Below are positions 1 through 5,423 of a DNA stretch of 5,423 bases, piece by piece (the first letter of the stretch is position 1; the number at the start of each line of letters is the position of its first letter). Position numbers and translations under genes: made by a program. Source of the stretch: Desulfofustis sp. Lineage in GTDB: Bacteria > Desulfobacterota > Desulfobulbia > Desulfobulbales > Desulfocapsaceae. The notes beneath the pieces are model-generated. The model made no database searches, was not told the origin of the DNA, and saw nothing but the letters and a program-made list of their open reading frames with translations. The stretch is taken from contig JAUVWB010000139.1 of the NCBI GenBank assembly GCA_030604345.1, positions 1 through 5,423 on the forward strand. Direction: 5' to 3'.

Positions 1-621
1 CAGACCGGTTCGCTGATCGACGATGGTTCTGTTCCCGGCGTCATGCAGGTGGTTGACAAACCGACCGCCGGGATTGGCTTCCGCGTCGAAGAAGTTCCAT
101 CGACCGATCAACGCTGCCACCTCTTCGTCAGTGAGAACCGCAGCGTCCGCCGGGAGTTCGACGAAATCCTCTCCGGCGGCCGGCCTGCCATCCCAGATCG
201 GCAGGCTTTTGCCCATATCCTCGACAACCTGAGGTTCGCTGATCGGCAGCACCAGCTTGTTGTTGGCGCCCGAATCAAGGACGTGTTGTATCAACCAGGC
301 GCGGATATCATCATCGATGGCGAAAGTCTGGTCATAAAAAGCGCTCTCCCCCTGATCGTCGACACACCGCTTCACCAGTTCCGAAGGTGCTTCTATTTCC
401 GCAATGATGCGGGCGTGCTTGACGCCCCGCTCCATCAGCAGCAGCTTCGGTTTATCACCCCAGTTGTCGATGTAGAAATAGTAGATCCGCTCATTGTTGT
501 TGCGGATGCGTTCCCGGCCGCCCCACGACTCGAAGGTACCGAATGTCCATTCCGGCGTCATCTCCCAGTCGATCGAGTCAATCGTCAGATCACCAACCTT
601 GATACGATGGAACATACCCAT
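1..621 (-). CDS. Uncharacterised protein, 5' part only, probably entering a DUF1566/Lcl_C-like domain at the window edge
   Basis: The reverse strand is open from an ATG at 621-619 to base 1 without a stop, giving 207 residues; the C-terminus lies outside the window. The start is supported by a GGAGG ribosome-binding site six bases upstream; a second ATG two codons later is spaced less well. No signal peptide or membrane segment is visible, so a cytoplasmic protein is likely. The N-terminal ~125 residues are rich in Trp, Tyr and charged residues (WTFGTFESWGG at 25-35, RIYYFYIDNWGD at 45-56, LLLMERGVKHARI at 61-72) and belong to no family I can name. After an acidic stretch (~145-170), residues about 187-207 (GRFVNHLHDAGNRTIVDQRTGL region) resemble the opening of DUF1566/Lcl_C domains, which typically begin with a TVTDxxTGLMW-like motif. 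That assignment is inference from about 20 residues. The plus strand here has an open frame of similar extent, but its protein looks like an antisense shadow. The gene diverges from glgX. Confidence 0.82.
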   Translation of the reverse strand, partial: MGMFHRIKVGDLTIDSIDWEMTPEWTFGTFESWGGRERIRNNNERIYYFYIDNWGDKPKLLLMERGVKHARIIAEIEAPSELVKRCVDDQGESAFYDQTFAIDDDIRAWLIQHVLDSGANNKLVLPISEPQVVEDMGKSLPIWDGRPAAGEDFVELPADAAVLTDEEVAALIGRWNFFDAEANPGGRFVNHLHDAGNRTIVDQRTGL

Positions 622-625
622 TATC

Positions 626-635
626 CACCTCCTCT
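626..635 (-). promoter_or_regulatory. Strong ribosome-binding site of the left-edge gene
   Basis: Read on the minus strand this is AGAGGAGGTG, containing a full GGAGG core at 632-628, six bases before the ATG at 621-619. It is the strongest Shine-Dalgarno sequence in the window and decides the start of the divergent minus-strand gene. Confidence 0.8.
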
Positions 636-665
636 TAATCTGCAGCGTTCAATTTTCTTTTCCTG

Positions 666-692
666 TTGGCAATGGTGTCGGCCTGGTATAGT
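666..692 (+). promoter_or_regulatory. Candidate sigma-70-type promoter for the glgX operon (extended -10)
   Basis: A TGGTATAGT sequence at 684-692 fits an extended -10 element (TGn followed by TATAGT, five of six matches to TATAAT). A TTGGCA at 666-671 could be the -35, but the 15-base spacer is short, so the extended -10 would have to carry the activity. Transcription would begin near 699, leaving a leader of about 47 bases before the ATG at 746. The leader has no evident hairpin or Shine-Dalgarno sequence. Placement is by eye against consensus only. Confidence 0.4.
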
Positions 693-720
693 CTAACCAC
701 CGGCACAGGATTTATATCAA
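690..720 (-). promoter_or_regulatory. Weak candidate promoter for the left-edge minus-strand gene
   Basis: On the minus strand TTGATA (720-715) and TAGACT (695-690) could be -35 and -10 elements, but the 19-base spacer is long and the -10 is imperfect. The -10 overlaps the plus-strand TATAGT, so the two divergent promoters would compete for the same DNA around the symmetrical TAGTCTA. This is a tentative call; the true promoter could lie elsewhere in the 124-base intergenic region. Confidence 0.2.
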
Positions 721-745
721 ACTAAGAATCATTCCCATCTTGTCC

Positions 746-2848
746 ATGAAAAAAAGCTCGCTGCCGATCTCCGGAGGAACCCCTTTGCCGTTCGGTCCCC
801 ACCGTGGAGACGGCTGGGTCAATTTCAGCCTCTTTTCCCGGCACGCCACAGCTGTCACCCTGGTGGTACGGAAGTTCGGCGGGCCGCGCCAGGTGAAGAA
901 CCAGGAGATCCGTCTCGATCCGACGCTCCATCGCAGCGGCGACGTCTGGCATGTCCGGGTACACACCGACCATCGCCTTTGCTACGGATACCGTGTGGAA
1001 GGCCCTGACCAGACGTTTTCACCAGGGCAGATCCTGATCGATCCGTATTGTCGCCATCTGGTACCACGCCCCTGGGGCGATGCTTCCTCAGTCGGTGCGG
1101 AGCCGCTCTGTCTGACCGATACGGAATCCTCCTTTGACTGGCAGGGCGACCGGCCGCCGCGCACACCGCTGGCGGAAACCGTCATCTACGAGTTGCACGT
1201 CCGCGGCTTCACGAGGCACGATACCTCGCAGGTGTCAGCGCCGGGTACATTCCGGGGTGTCATCGATAAGATCGATTATCTCTGCTCGCTGGGTATCACA
1301 GCAGTGGAACTGCTGCCGGTTACGGCCTGGGACGAGACGGACAACCGCTTTTTCGATCCCGACAGCGAGGCGCGCCTGCTGAATTTCTGGGGCTACAATC
1401 CCCTTACCTACTTCGCTCTGCACAGCGGCTTGGCGGCCAAGCCACAGGCTGCCGCGGACGAGTTCAAGGCCATGGTCCGCAGCCTGCACCAGGCCGGTAT
1501 CGAAGTGATTCTCGATATGGTCTTCAACCATACCGGCGAATCCGACCTGGCCGGGGTGACGTCATCCTTCCGCGGCATCGACAACCAAATCTACTATCTG
1601 GTGGATCCGGACAACGGCGATTACCTCAATTTCTCCGGCTGCGGCAACACCCTCAACTGCAATCATCCGGTGGTCCGCCGACTGATCATCGACGCTCTGC
1701 GTTACTGGGTCCAGGAGATGCATGTGGACGGTTTCCGGTTCGACCTGGCGGCCATCTTCAGCCGCGGTCGCAACGGGACCGTGCTGGCAGAGGCACCGCT
1801 GATCGAGGAGATCGCCGAAGATCCGGTGTTGCGCGATACCAAGATCATCGCCGAAGCTTGGGACGCATCAGGGCTTTATCAGGTCGGTTCCTTCTCCTCC
1901 GATCCCCGCTGGCTTGAGTGGAACGGCCGCTATCGCGACGATGTCCGCCGCTTTTTCGCCGGTCTTCCCGACAGCGTCAGCACTCTCGCCTCACGGCTGG
2001 CCGGTAGCTCCGACCTCTATGGAAACAGCAGTCGGGGACCGCTGAATTCGATCAATTTTGTAACCAGTCACGACGGGTTCACCCTCTATGACCTGGTGAG
2101 CTATGACCATAAGCACAACCAGCGCAACGGTGAGCAGAACCGGGACGGGGAAACCCACAATCTGAGCTGGAACAGCGGCCATGAGGGCGATCCTGCGGCC
2201 GAGGACGTACGGGTGCGGCGCCGGTGCCGCATGCGCAGCCTCATCGGTATCCTGCTGCTGTCGCAAGGAGTACCGATGCTTACCGCCGGTGACGAGATCG
2301 GTCGAACCCAGCAGGGCAACAACAACAGCTGGTGCCAGGACAATGTGATCGGCTGGCTCGACTGGTCGCTGGCGGAAACCAACCGGGATCTGCTCCGTTT
2401 TGTCCGCTTCTGTATCCAGTTGCGCAAAAAGCATCGCTGCTTTCGCCGGGACCGATTTTTCCCCCCACACCAACACGACGGGACCGACCGCCATCCGGAA
2501 ATCAGCTGGCAATCGTTGTATCCCGGTAGGCAGGACTGGTCGGCCGAATGCCACACCCTGGGCTGCCTGCTCCATGATCCGGACGACGAGGCCGATTTCC
2601 TGCTGCTGTTCAACGGCAGCCGCAGCCAAGACGCCCCGTTCATCATCCCCGCCCTGCCGCCGAGCCGCACCGCCTGTCACTGGCGCATGATCATTGACAG
2701 CACCGCTACCCCGCCGGCCGATTGCTCGTCCGTAACGGCAGGAGCAAAGATCGATGCCGGCACAGAACTGGTGGTCGGCGCCATGGGGCTGGTCGTTTTG
2801 CAGTCCCATCGCAGCAGACCGACACCTTCCCGCCCACGGTCCCGATGA
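746..2848 (+). CDS. glgX: Glycogen debranching enzyme, GlgX/isoamylase type (GH13)
   Basis: A 700-residue cytoplasmic enzyme predicted to hydrolyse alpha-1,6 branch links in glycogen or phosphorylase limit dextrin; the length is normal for GlgX. Residues about 14-105 form the N-terminal CBM48-like domain (PFGPHRGDGWVNFSLFS start). The GH13 barrel follows with all four conserved regions: DMVFNHT (257-263), GFRFDLA with the nucleophile Asp333, IIAEAWD with the acid/base Glu370, and FVTSHDGF with Asp443. GlgX-typical stretches are also present: DHKHNQRNGEQNRDG (454-468), the NNNSWCQDN motif (525-533) and GWLDW (536-540). The C-terminal beta domain ends in an Arg/Pro/Ser-rich tail (about 688-700). 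ATG 746 is preferred; an in-frame TTG at 740 would add two residues. No clear Shine-Dalgarno precedes either, which is odd for the first gene of an operon. The stop overlaps the next start by ATGA. TreX/isoamylase specificity cannot be excluded from sequence reading alone. Confidence 0.95.
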   Translation: MKKSSLPISGGTPLPFGPHRGDGWVNFSLFSRHATAVTLVVRKFGGPRQVKNQEIRLDPTLHRSGDVWHVRVHTDHRLCYGYRVEGPDQTFSPGQILIDPYCRHLVPRPWGDASSVGAEPLCLTDTESSFDWQGDRPPRTPLAETVIYELHVRGFTRHDTSQVSAPGTFRGVIDKIDYLCSLGITAVELLPVTAWDETDNRFFDPDSEARLLNFWGYNPLTYFALHSGLAAKPQAAADEFKAMVRSLHQAGIEVILDMVFNHTGESDLAGVTSSFRGIDNQIYYLVDPDNGDYLNFSGCGNTLNCNHPVVRRLIIDALRYWVQEMHVDGFRFDLAAIFSRGRNGTVLAEAPLIEEIAEDPVLRDTKIIAEAWDASGLYQVGSFSSDPRWLEWNGRYRDDVRRFFAGLPDSVSTLASRLAGSSDLYGNSSRGPLNSINFVTSHDGFTLYDLVSYDHKHNQRNGEQNRDGETHNLSWNSGHEGDPAAEDVRVRRRCRMRSLIGILLLSQGVPMLTAGDEIGRTQQGNNNSWCQDNVIGWLDWSLAETNRDLLRFVRFCIQLRKKHRCFRRDRFFPPHQHDGTDRHPEISWQSLYPGRQDWSAECHTLGCLLHDPDDEADFLLLFNGSRSQDAPFIIPALPPSRTACHWRMIIDSTATPPADCSSVTAGAKIDAGTELVVGAMGLVVLQSHRSRPTPSRPRSR

Positions 2849-3378
2849 AACCGCTGGAACTGCTCTTTCTCGGTGACTCGTTGATCGATTACGGTGACTG
2901 GCCGCGCCGTCTGCCGCAGTACCGCGTCATCAGCAAAGGAGTCCCCGGCGAAACCGCCAGGGAGCTGTTGCTTCGCCTGGATCGTGCCGTTGCCGGCCAC
3001 CATCCGGCGGCCGTCATTCTGATGACCGGCACCAACGATCTGTTCATCGGCGATCCCGCCACAACCGCCTCGGTGCAACGAGTCGTTGACCGCCTCAACC
3101 ACCTTTTTCCGGAGGCCTTCGTCATCCTCACCGGCTTGCCGCCCTGTGCCTGGCCGTACATCAAGGAAGCGGCCCAGGCCCTCAACCGTCACCTGCGCGC
3201 GATCGAGAAACGACCCCGCTGTTGCTACCTGGATCTGGAACAATCGTTTATCGCCGCCGATCGGCACCTGTTCAGCGCTGACGGGGTTCACCTGAATGAA
3301 GCCGGTTACCAGGTCTGGCAACATCTGCTGGGTCACGCACTCGAGTCCTTGCATTTCTCCGCGTCAGATTTATCATAG
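2845..3378 (+). CDS. SGNH/GDSL-family hydrolase (small lipase/esterase-like)
   Basis: A 177-residue single-domain SGNH hydrolase. Block I is FLGDSLID with the nucleophile Ser12; block II has the oxyanion-hole Gly in KGVPGET (31-37, Gly35); block III is MTGTNDLF (60-67) with Asn64; block V is ADGVHLNEAGY (145-155) with Asp146 and His149, completing the triad. The family cleaves ester bonds of lipids, acyl-thioesters or acetylated sugars; the substrate cannot be told here. No signal peptide precedes block I, so it is probably cytoplasmic, unlike the exported TesA/thioesterase I of similar size. The start at 2845 is chosen because it forms an ATGA overlap with the glgX stop and places GDS at the usual distance from the N-terminus; longer in-frame extensions lie inside glgX. 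No Shine-Dalgarno is evident, so translational coupling to glgX is likely. A sugar O-acetylesterase role next to glgX is possible but is only inference from position. Confidence 0.92.
   Translation: MKPLELLFLGDSLIDYGDWPRRLPQYRVISKGVPGETARELLLRLDRAVAGHHPAAVILMTGTNDLFIGDPATTASVQRVVDRLNHLFPEAFVILTGLPPCAWPYIKEAAQALNRHLRAIEKRPRCCYLDLEQSFIAADRHLFSADGVHLNEAGYQVWQHLLGHALESLHFSASDLS
3349..3376 (+). promoter_or_regulatory. Possible weak internal promoter before the secreted OB-domain gene
   Basis: TTGCAT (3349-3354) and TATCAT (3371-3376) are separated by 16 bases. The -10 matches TATAAT at five of six positions, while the -35 matches only its first three. It lies over the last codons of the SGNH gene and would start transcripts near 3383, about 35 bases before the next ATG. 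It is the only gap in the operon longer than a few bases, so an internal start is reasonable but unproven. Confidence 0.25.
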
Positions 3379-3405
3379 CAGACTGGAACTGATTTCTCTC
3401 ACTAC

Positions 3406-3411
3406 GGAGGA
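3406..3411 (+). promoter_or_regulatory. Ribosome-binding site of the secreted OB-domain gene
   Basis: GGAGG at 3406-3410 lies seven bases before the ATG at 3418, and it is the best Shine-Dalgarno sequence on the plus strand. It favours ATG 3418 over the out-of-frame ATG at 3411, which would overlap the site itself. Confidence 0.75.
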
Positions 3412-3417
3412 TGGCTC

Positions 3418-4212
3418 ATGAAATACCCCTGTACCGGTTTGTTTTTCCCTGTACTCACCTTCATCATCTTATTGTTGGCCCCAGCACCAAACCACGCTGC
3501 CGACGCCCCGGCCCATGGCGTCCTGACCGGTATCGTTCTCGATACCATGAACGGCGCCGGCTACACCTATGTCCACCTGGAAACCGCCGACGGGACGATC
3601 TGGGTGGCACTGCCGGAAAGCTCGGTTGAAGCCGGAAAAACCATCTCCCTGCTGCCCGGTATGGTGATGCAGGACTTCCACAGTAACGCCTTCGACCGCA
3701 CGTTCGACTCCATCGTCTTCTCGCCGGGTCTTGCCGACAACCAGAAAGCTGACGCGCCTGAAGCACCGGCCAACAAGGAGGGGGGAAATGCTTTCGCCGC
3801 CGCCGTGGCCGCCGAGCGCGGTACCGTCCAGCAGCAGATACCTCCCCAATCGGGAGGCAGCCAAGCCGCCATCGTTCCGTTCTCTGAAACCAGCGTGGAA
3901 AAGGCCCAGGGTGAGGCCGCCTATACCGTGGCGGAGCTCTATGCCAAGGCCAAGGAGCTTGATGGAAGCGTGGTCCGGGTGCGTGGCCAGGTGGTCAAGT
4001 TCAACGCCAACATCATGGGACGTAATTGGGTTCACGTGCAGGATGGTACCGGTGATCCGCTGAACAACACCCATGACCTGGTGATCACCACCAGCCAGGA
4101 AGTCGCCCTGCAACAAGTCGTCACCCTGGAGGGCACCGTCGCTGCCGCCAAAGATTTCGGGGCCGGCTACGCATACGAGGTACTCCTTGAGCACGCCACC
4201 ATCGTCGAGTGA
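3418..4212 (+). CDS. Exported protein with two OB-like domains
   Basis: A 264-residue protein with an N-terminal signal peptide: a short N-region with one Lys, a hydrophobic core about 8-21 (LFFPVLTFIILLLA), and a likely cleavage near NHA-A-D (27/28). There is no lipobox, so it should be a soluble periplasmic or secreted protein. The mature chain has two related beta-rich modules. Module 1 (about 34-105) contains LDTMNGAGYTYVHLE and MQDFHSNAFDRTFDSIVF; module 2 (about 168-264) contains VKFNANIMGRNWVHVQDGTG, DLVITT and [16 protein letters not shown]. Module 2 resembles the nucleic-acid-binding OB-fold family (tRNA_anti-like) often annotated simply as 'DNA-binding protein'; similar exported proteins are common in Geobacter-like and other anaerobic Proteobacteria and some are called NrfJ-related. 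The modules are joined by an Ala/Pro/Gln-rich, probably flexible linker (about 106-166). The biochemical role is unknown; export makes a DNA-binding job doubtful. It follows the SGNH gene by 39 bases. Confidence 0.88.
   Translation: MKYPCTGLFFPVLTFIILLLAPAPNHAADAPAHGVLTGIVLDTMNGAGYTYVHLETADGTIWVALPESSVEAGKTISLLPGMVMQDFHSNAFDRTFDSIVFSPGLADNQKADAPEAPANKEGGNAFAAAVAAERGTVQQQIPPQSGGSQAAIVPFSETSVEKAQGEAAYTVAELYAKAKELDGSVVRVRGQVVKFNANIMGRNWVHVQDGTGDPLNNTHDLVITTSQEVALQQVVTLEGTVAAAKDFGAGYAYEVLLEHATIVE
4177..4189 (+). promoter_or_regulatory. Ribosome-binding site and probable TTG start of the HAD gene
   Basis: GAGG at 4177-4180 lies six bases before TTG at 4187-4189, within the end of the upstream gene. 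The next conventional start in frame is GTG 4268, which has no good Shine-Dalgarno and would place the catalytic Asp at residue 4. The site therefore favours the TTG. Confidence 0.5.
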
Positions 4213-4831
4213 AACGGTCGGCCAGTGGCCCGGGCTGTCAACCCAGGCACCGCTCGATCCCCGTCGGGTGGGCTTTGACTTCGACGGCGTCATAGCCGAT
4301 GTCGCCGAGGCCTTTTTGCGTATCGCCTGTCGTGACTATGGCTGCTGCACCATCACTACCGAAGACATCACATCCTTTGAGCTGGAACGTTGTCTGCCCA
4401 TGGAAAAGGAGGTGGTGGAAGCGATTTTCTCCACCATTCTCCACGACTCGGTCGGCAATGATCTACGCCCGCTGCCCGGCGCCATCGAGACCCTGAACCA
4501 CCTCAGCGAGTTGTCCTCCATCACCGTCATTACCGCTCGGCCGGTCCTGCAGCCGGTGCGGGACTGGTTTGCCGCCCATTGTCCCGCCCGGACCGCCCGG
4601 CGTATCGAGCTGATCGCCACCGGCGATCACGACAACAAAGAGTCGTTCATCAGAAAATGCGGCCTGCGCCATTTCATCGACGATCGCGCCAGCACCTGCC
4701 GCCAGCTGGCGGCAGCCGGGCTGGAACCGATCGTCTATAGCCAGCCGTGGAATAGTCGCCAGCACGATCTGCCGGCCGTGGTCAACTGGCAGGAGATCGC
4801 CTGGCTGTTTGACCTTCCGGATCCGCTATGA
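4187..4831 (+). CDS. HAD-superfamily hydrolase (nucleotidase/phosphatase-like)
   Basis: A 214-residue HAD phosphatase with all four motifs: motif [11 protein letters not shown] with Asp31 and Asp33; motif II VITARP with Thr116; motif III Lys151 in DNKESF; motif IV FIDDR with Asp165/Asp166. A small helical cap of about 50 residues sits between motifs I and II (about 41-95). The family hydrolyses phosphate monoesters through an aspartyl-phosphate; the FDFDGVIAD start, small cap and IDDR motif recall the 5'(3')-deoxyribonucleotidase/NT5C-like branch, but the substrate is not determined. The start is uncertain. TTG 4187 has a GAGG site and overlaps the previous gene by 26 bases; GTG 4268 would start directly at MGFDFDG. 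I prefer the TTG because an LDPRR-type lead-in (23-27) before the first strand looks like relatives as I recall them. The first ~20 residues are Ser/Thr/Pro-rich and may be disordered. The stop overlaps the Nudix start by ATGA. Confidence 0.88.
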   Translation: MSTPPSSSETVGQWPGLSTQAPLDPRRVGFDFDGVIADVAEAFLRIACRDYGCCTITTEDITSFELERCLPMEKEVVEAIFSTILHDSVGNDLRPLPGAIETLNHLSELSSITVITARPVLQPVRDWFAAHCPARTARRIELIATGDHDNKESFIRKCGLRHFIDDRASTCRQLAAAGLEPIVYSQPWNSRQHDLPAVVNWQEIAWLFDLPDPL

Positions 4832-5259
4832 AATGTCCCGCCTGTCACACCGTCATCACGCCGAGGAACCCGATCCCCACGGTGGACATCATTATCGAGA
4901 TCGGGCCCCGCATTGTTCTCATCGAACGACGCAACCCGCCGTTCGGCTGGGCCTTGCCCGGAGGTTTCGTCGATTATGGCGAATCCTACGAGACCGCAGC
5001 GATTCGAGAGGCCAAAGAGGAAACCGACCTGGACGTCACCAACCTGCAACAGTTTCGCACCTATTCCGAGCCGGGACGCGACCCGCGTATGCACACGGCA
5101 TCCACCGTATTCGTGGCCCAGGCAGAAGGACATCCCCAAGCCGGCGATGACGCCGGCCAGGCAGAACTATTTTCTCGAGACAATCTGCCGGAGTTGGCCT
5201 TCGACCATGGCCGGATCCTGGCCGATTATTTTCGCTGGAGGGATCGGCACCCCCGGTGA
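4828..5259 (+). CDS. Nudix hydrolase (ADP-ribose pyrophosphatase-like)
   Basis: A 143-residue cytoplasmic Nudix protein that should cleave nucleoside diphosphates linked to another moiety, using Mg2+ or Mn2+. The Nudix box runs from Gly46 to Leu68: Gly46, Glu52, then REAKEETDL with Arg60, Glu61, Glu64 and Glu65 as the metal-binding core. The usual Gly of the EExGU end is Asp67 here, a tolerated variation. The preceding [18 protein letters not shown] and the following [12 protein letters not shown] (79-90) are typical of the ADP-ribose pyrophosphatase-like subgroup, so ADP-ribose is the best guess but not certain. The N-terminus starts MKCPACHT, a single Cys-x-x-Cys pair and so only half of a four-Cys zinc site; it could bind metal as a dimer or be a remnant. 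ATG 4828 overlaps the HAD stop by ATGA and has little Shine-Dalgarno, implying translational coupling. It is the last gene of the plus-strand operon. Confidence 0.93.
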   Translation: MKCPACHTVITPRNPIPTVDIIIEIGPRIVLIERRNPPFGWALPGGFVDYGESYETAAIREAKEETDLDVTNLQQFRTYSEPGRDPRMHTASTVFVAQAEGHPQAGDDAGQAELFSRDNLPELAFDHGRILADYFRWRDRHPR

Positions 5260-5268
5260 CTCAGGCCG

Positions 5269-5423
5269 CTACAGGACCAGATGGAGCAGCCAGAAGGTGA
5301 GGAGCCCCGCACCCACGGAGCCATAAAGGATCAGTCAAGGAACGCAGTCGCTGCCAAGTTTTTTTCTGATCAAGACGAACGCGGCTCCTCCCACCGCAAA
5401 CGCCAAGACCAAAGAAATAATCG
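5269..5423 (-). CDS. 3' end of a probable membrane protein with an in-frame TGA (candidate Cys-x-x-Sec, or an ordinary or mutant stop)
   Basis: The reverse strand is open from the right edge and reads 28 codons: a hydrophobic helix (IISLVLAFAVGGAAFVLI), then RKKLGSDCVP, then TGA at 5337-5335. The same frame continues for 21 codons that also look like a membrane helix (LILYGSVGAGLLTFWLLHLVL), then TAG at 5271-5269, nine bases from the convergent Nudix stop. Three readings are possible: the gene ends at the TGA; the TGA is a nonsense change or sequencing error (TGG Trp would restore the frame); or it encodes selenocysteine, giving Cys-Val-Pro-Sec. I cannot name the family because the upstream part is missing. 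A caution: the opposite strand is open in the exactly complementary frame, and hydrophobic codons mirror hydrophilic ones, so the membrane pattern could be an antisense effect. Gly/Ala-rich helices and a basic RKK loop make the minus strand more convincing to me. Confidence 0.42.
5344..5365 (+). terminator. Weak possible rho-independent terminator after the Nudix gene
   Basis: GCAG (5344-5347) can pair with CTGC (5351-5354) around a three-base loop, followed after four bases by seven Ts (5359-5365). A four-base-pair stem is short and the gap to the T run is not ideal. It lies 85 bases past the Nudix stop and inside the presumed minus-strand gene, so it is a marginal call. Confidence 0.2.

Noticed and set aside
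660..685. Sigma-54 promoter at the TTGGCA sequence upstream of glgX
   Set aside because: TTGGCA resembles a -24 element but no GC dinucleotide stands at the required -12 spacing.
43..696. Plus-strand open frame of 217 codons over the left end
   Set aside because: Its product has no recognisable motifs and no Shine-Dalgarno, while the opposite strand has a GGAGG-led ATG, a coherent protein and a DUF1566-like stretch. It is read as an antisense shadow.
1991..2809. Minus-strand open frame of 272 codons inside glgX
   Set aside because: It lies wholly opposite the conserved GH13 barrel and C-terminal domain of glgX and shows no motif of its own; long antisense frames are common in GC-rich genes.
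2722..2844. Upstream extension of the SGNH hydrolase into glgX
   Set aside because: The extra 41 residues are basic and low in conservation signal and would overlap the glgX C-terminus by over 120 bases; ATG 2845 gives the usual GDS position and an ATGA coupling.
2677..3354. Minus-strand open frame of 225 codons opposite the SGNH hydrolase
   Set aside because: The plus strand carries all SGNH catalytic blocks in order, so this is a shadow.
3469..4293. Minus-strand open frame of 274 codons opposite the exported-protein gene
   Set aside because: The plus strand has a signal peptide, a ribosome-binding site and two recognisable modules; the minus product is Gly/His-rich and featureless.
5297..5316. 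Hairpin GTGGG/CTCAC as a SECIS element on the minus strand
   Set aside because: Only five pairs including a G-U, a ten-base loop, and no clear conserved loop GU, so it is too weak to call as a feature.
4913..5326. Plus-strand open frame of 137 codons overlapping the Nudix gene
   Set aside because: It is out of frame with a complete Nudix box and has no domain signal of its own.
5281..5423. Plus-strand open frame from ATG 5281 to the right edge
   Set aside because: It is weakly led by AGGA four bases upstream, but the product is an extremely polar, featureless chain in the exactly complementary frame to the hydrophobic minus-strand reading. It is kept as the main competing interpretation of the right edge, not as a called gene.

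Overview
The window is a compact, GC-rich bacterial segment that looks chromosomal and mostly housekeeping. Gene density, ATGA stop/start overlaps, GC-biased third positions and protein style suggest a Gram-negative bacterium. My best guess is a Desulfobacterota (deltaproteobacterial) anaerobe, but this is inference from protein style; no rRNA or phylogenetic marker is present.

Layout. Bases 1-621 hold the 5' part of a minus-strand gene that runs off the left edge (207 residues visible). It has a strong ribosome-binding site, and its last visible residues look like the beginning of a DUF1566/Lcl_C-type domain. Bases 622-745 are a divergent intergenic region with a plausible extended -10 promoter facing right. 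From about 746 to 5259 five plus-strand genes run head to tail: a GlgX/isoamylase-type glycogen debranching enzyme, a small SGNH/GDSL hydrolase, a secreted protein with two OB-like domains, a HAD-family phosphatase, and a Nudix hydrolase. Junctions are ATGA overlap, a 39-base gap with its own good ribosome-binding site (and a possible weak internal promoter), a 26-base overlap with a probable TTG start, and another ATGA overlap. This is the signature of one transcription unit, perhaps with an internal promoter before the third gene. At the right edge (5269-5423) the minus strand carries what looks like the 3' end of a convergent membrane-protein gene, interrupted by an in-frame TGA.

How the genes may work together. 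GlgX hydrolyses alpha-1,6 branches of glycogen or limit dextrin in the cytoplasm. The SGNH, HAD and Nudix proteins are small hydrolases acting on esters, phosphomonoesters and nucleoside-diphosphate derivatives; together they could be metabolite-repair enzymes, but no shared pathway is evident and co-transcription may be incidental. The OB-domain protein is exported and so acts elsewhere.

I see no mobile element, CRISPR array, tRNA, rRNA or defence cassette. The observations most worth a second look are the right-edge in-frame TGA that would make a Cys-x-x-Sec motif if read through, and the left-edge protein with a novel N-terminal part joined to a likely DUF1566-type domain.
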